Part shown: positions 13,551 through 13,940 of the stretch, one piece after another | How positions within the stretch are numbered: the first letter of the stretch is position 1 | Layout: each line of letters starts with the position of its first letter | NCBI GenBank assembly: GCA_910585545.1 | Contig: CAJUFN010000030.1 | Location: 1-13,940 of the forward strand | Length of the DNA stretch: 13,940 nt | Direction: 5' to 3' | From: an uncultured Lachnospiraceae bacterium | Lineage (GTDB): Bacteria; Bacillota; Clostridia; Lachnospirales; Lachnospiraceae | Notes under the pieces: generated by a model | Told to the model about the DNA's origin: nothing | Databases searched by the model: none | What the model saw: only the letters and a program-made list of their open reading frames with translations | Made by a program: the position numbers and the translations under genes

Positions 13551-13940
13551 GTTTGCCCAGCATGGGCAAACTCTAACGGGTGTAAGTCCCGAACATGCCT
13601 AGATAGTGGGAAGTGTATAGCTGAACAGCAAGGGTGTTTGTCGTGAGGCAAAATCTGAAAGAAGCTGTAAGCAAACCTCTGGTCTGACGAACAGAAATCA
13701 CATATAAGGCTAGGTTCTGATAGATAAGCTTGCAAAATAAAGCAAAGTCTAATAACTATCACTTTTGTAGGAACAGAGTAAATGTGGCAGATATATGGAG
13801 GGAAAGAGTTTGCACCTTAACTGGGGAGGTCTCACAGAGGTTTCATTAGCCTAGTAACAACGAACTGTGAGAAGTCAGCAGAGCCCATAGTGTGCGACTT
13901 GAAAGTCGCTACTTTAATTGCAGAAATGCTACTACTTCTT
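13551..13940 (+). mobile_element. Group II intron, 5' part (class C-like), cut by the window end
   Basis: This is non-coding RNA of a self-splicing retroelement. The proposed 5' splice site is 13551 (GTTTG, against the GUGYG consensus). The opening GTTTGCCC-AGCAT-GGGCAAAC hairpin, CGGGTGTAAGTCCCGAAC, AGCAAGGGTGTTTGTCG, GCAAACCTCTGGTCTGACGA, CACATATAAGGCTAGG and GAAGTCAGCAGAGCCCATAG form the domain I-III pattern that I recall from class IIC introns such as Oceanobacillus O.i.I1. An 8-bp stem, TCTCACAG (13830-13837) with CTGTGAGA (13865-13872), fits domain III. GCGACT-TGAA-AGTCGC (13894-13909) would begin domain IV. The reverse transcriptase/maturase gene and domains V-VI must lie beyond 13940, so mobility cannot be judged. 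The position exactly after a terminator T-tract on the same strand is the hallmark of class C insertion. Confidence 0.88.

Noticed and set aside
13502..13762. 86-codon minus-strand frame across the terminator and intron start
   Set aside because: It reads through a terminator hairpin and structured group II intron RNA, so it is an artefact of non-coding sequence.
13926..13940. Possible start of the intron-encoded reverse transcriptase
   Set aside because: Only five codons (M-L-L-L-L) remain before the window ends, and no ribosome binding site or RT motif can be seen.

Overview
The window reads as a low-to-moderate GC Firmicute chromosome, most likely a gut Clostridia of the Lachnospiraceae type. 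The basis is strong AGGAGG-like ribosome binding sites, sigma-A promoters, the gene families present (YitT with DUF2179, PepT, CoA-disulfide reductase with rhodanese, a LURP-one-related protein, a short RlmCD-type methyltransferase) and a group II intron. No species can be named from the sequence alone.

Layout. Bases 1-4224 hold four housekeeping or accessory genes in alternating orientation: a NudC-type NAD(H) pyrophosphatase (+), a conserved TIM-barrel-like protein of unknown function (-), a YitT membrane protein (+) and tripeptidase PepT (-). The convergent ends carry hairpins, and the divergent pair at 1882-2083 has nearly back-to-back promoters. Bases 4225-7146 hold a CoA-disulfide reductase/rhodanese fusion and a YghZ-type aldo-keto reductase, both redox or detoxification enzymes. 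They are preceded by a leader with a candidate operator and a 29-codon ORF, and followed by a clear Rho-independent terminator. Bases 7224-11386 are four co-oriented genes: a single-domain RelA/SpoT nucleotidyltransferase, a cyclophilin with its own near-consensus promoter, a GlgX/isoamylase-type glycogen debranching enzyme and a LURP-one-related protein. Bases 11387-11567 are a structured intergenic region with three stem-loops and an extended -10 promoter. It is followed by an RlmD/RlmCD-type 23S rRNA uracil-C5 methyltransferase (11568-12728).

The last 1.2 kb (12729-13940) is a mobile-DNA scar. A 5'-truncated large serine recombinase, GC-richer than its surroundings, lies directly behind the rRNA methyltransferase. 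That gene family is a known integration site for conjugative elements in streptococci. The fragment has its own terminator, then three tandem 18-20 nt repeats running into a 54-bp imperfect palindrome (IS21-like ends or a recombinase attachment site). Next comes a second strong terminator, and exactly at the end of its T-tract a group II intron (class C-like) begins. The intron runs off the window before its reverse transcriptase and domain V.

I found no CRISPR array, tRNA, rRNA, toxin-antitoxin pair or obvious new defence system. The most informative region is the right end, where three layers of mobile DNA are stacked.
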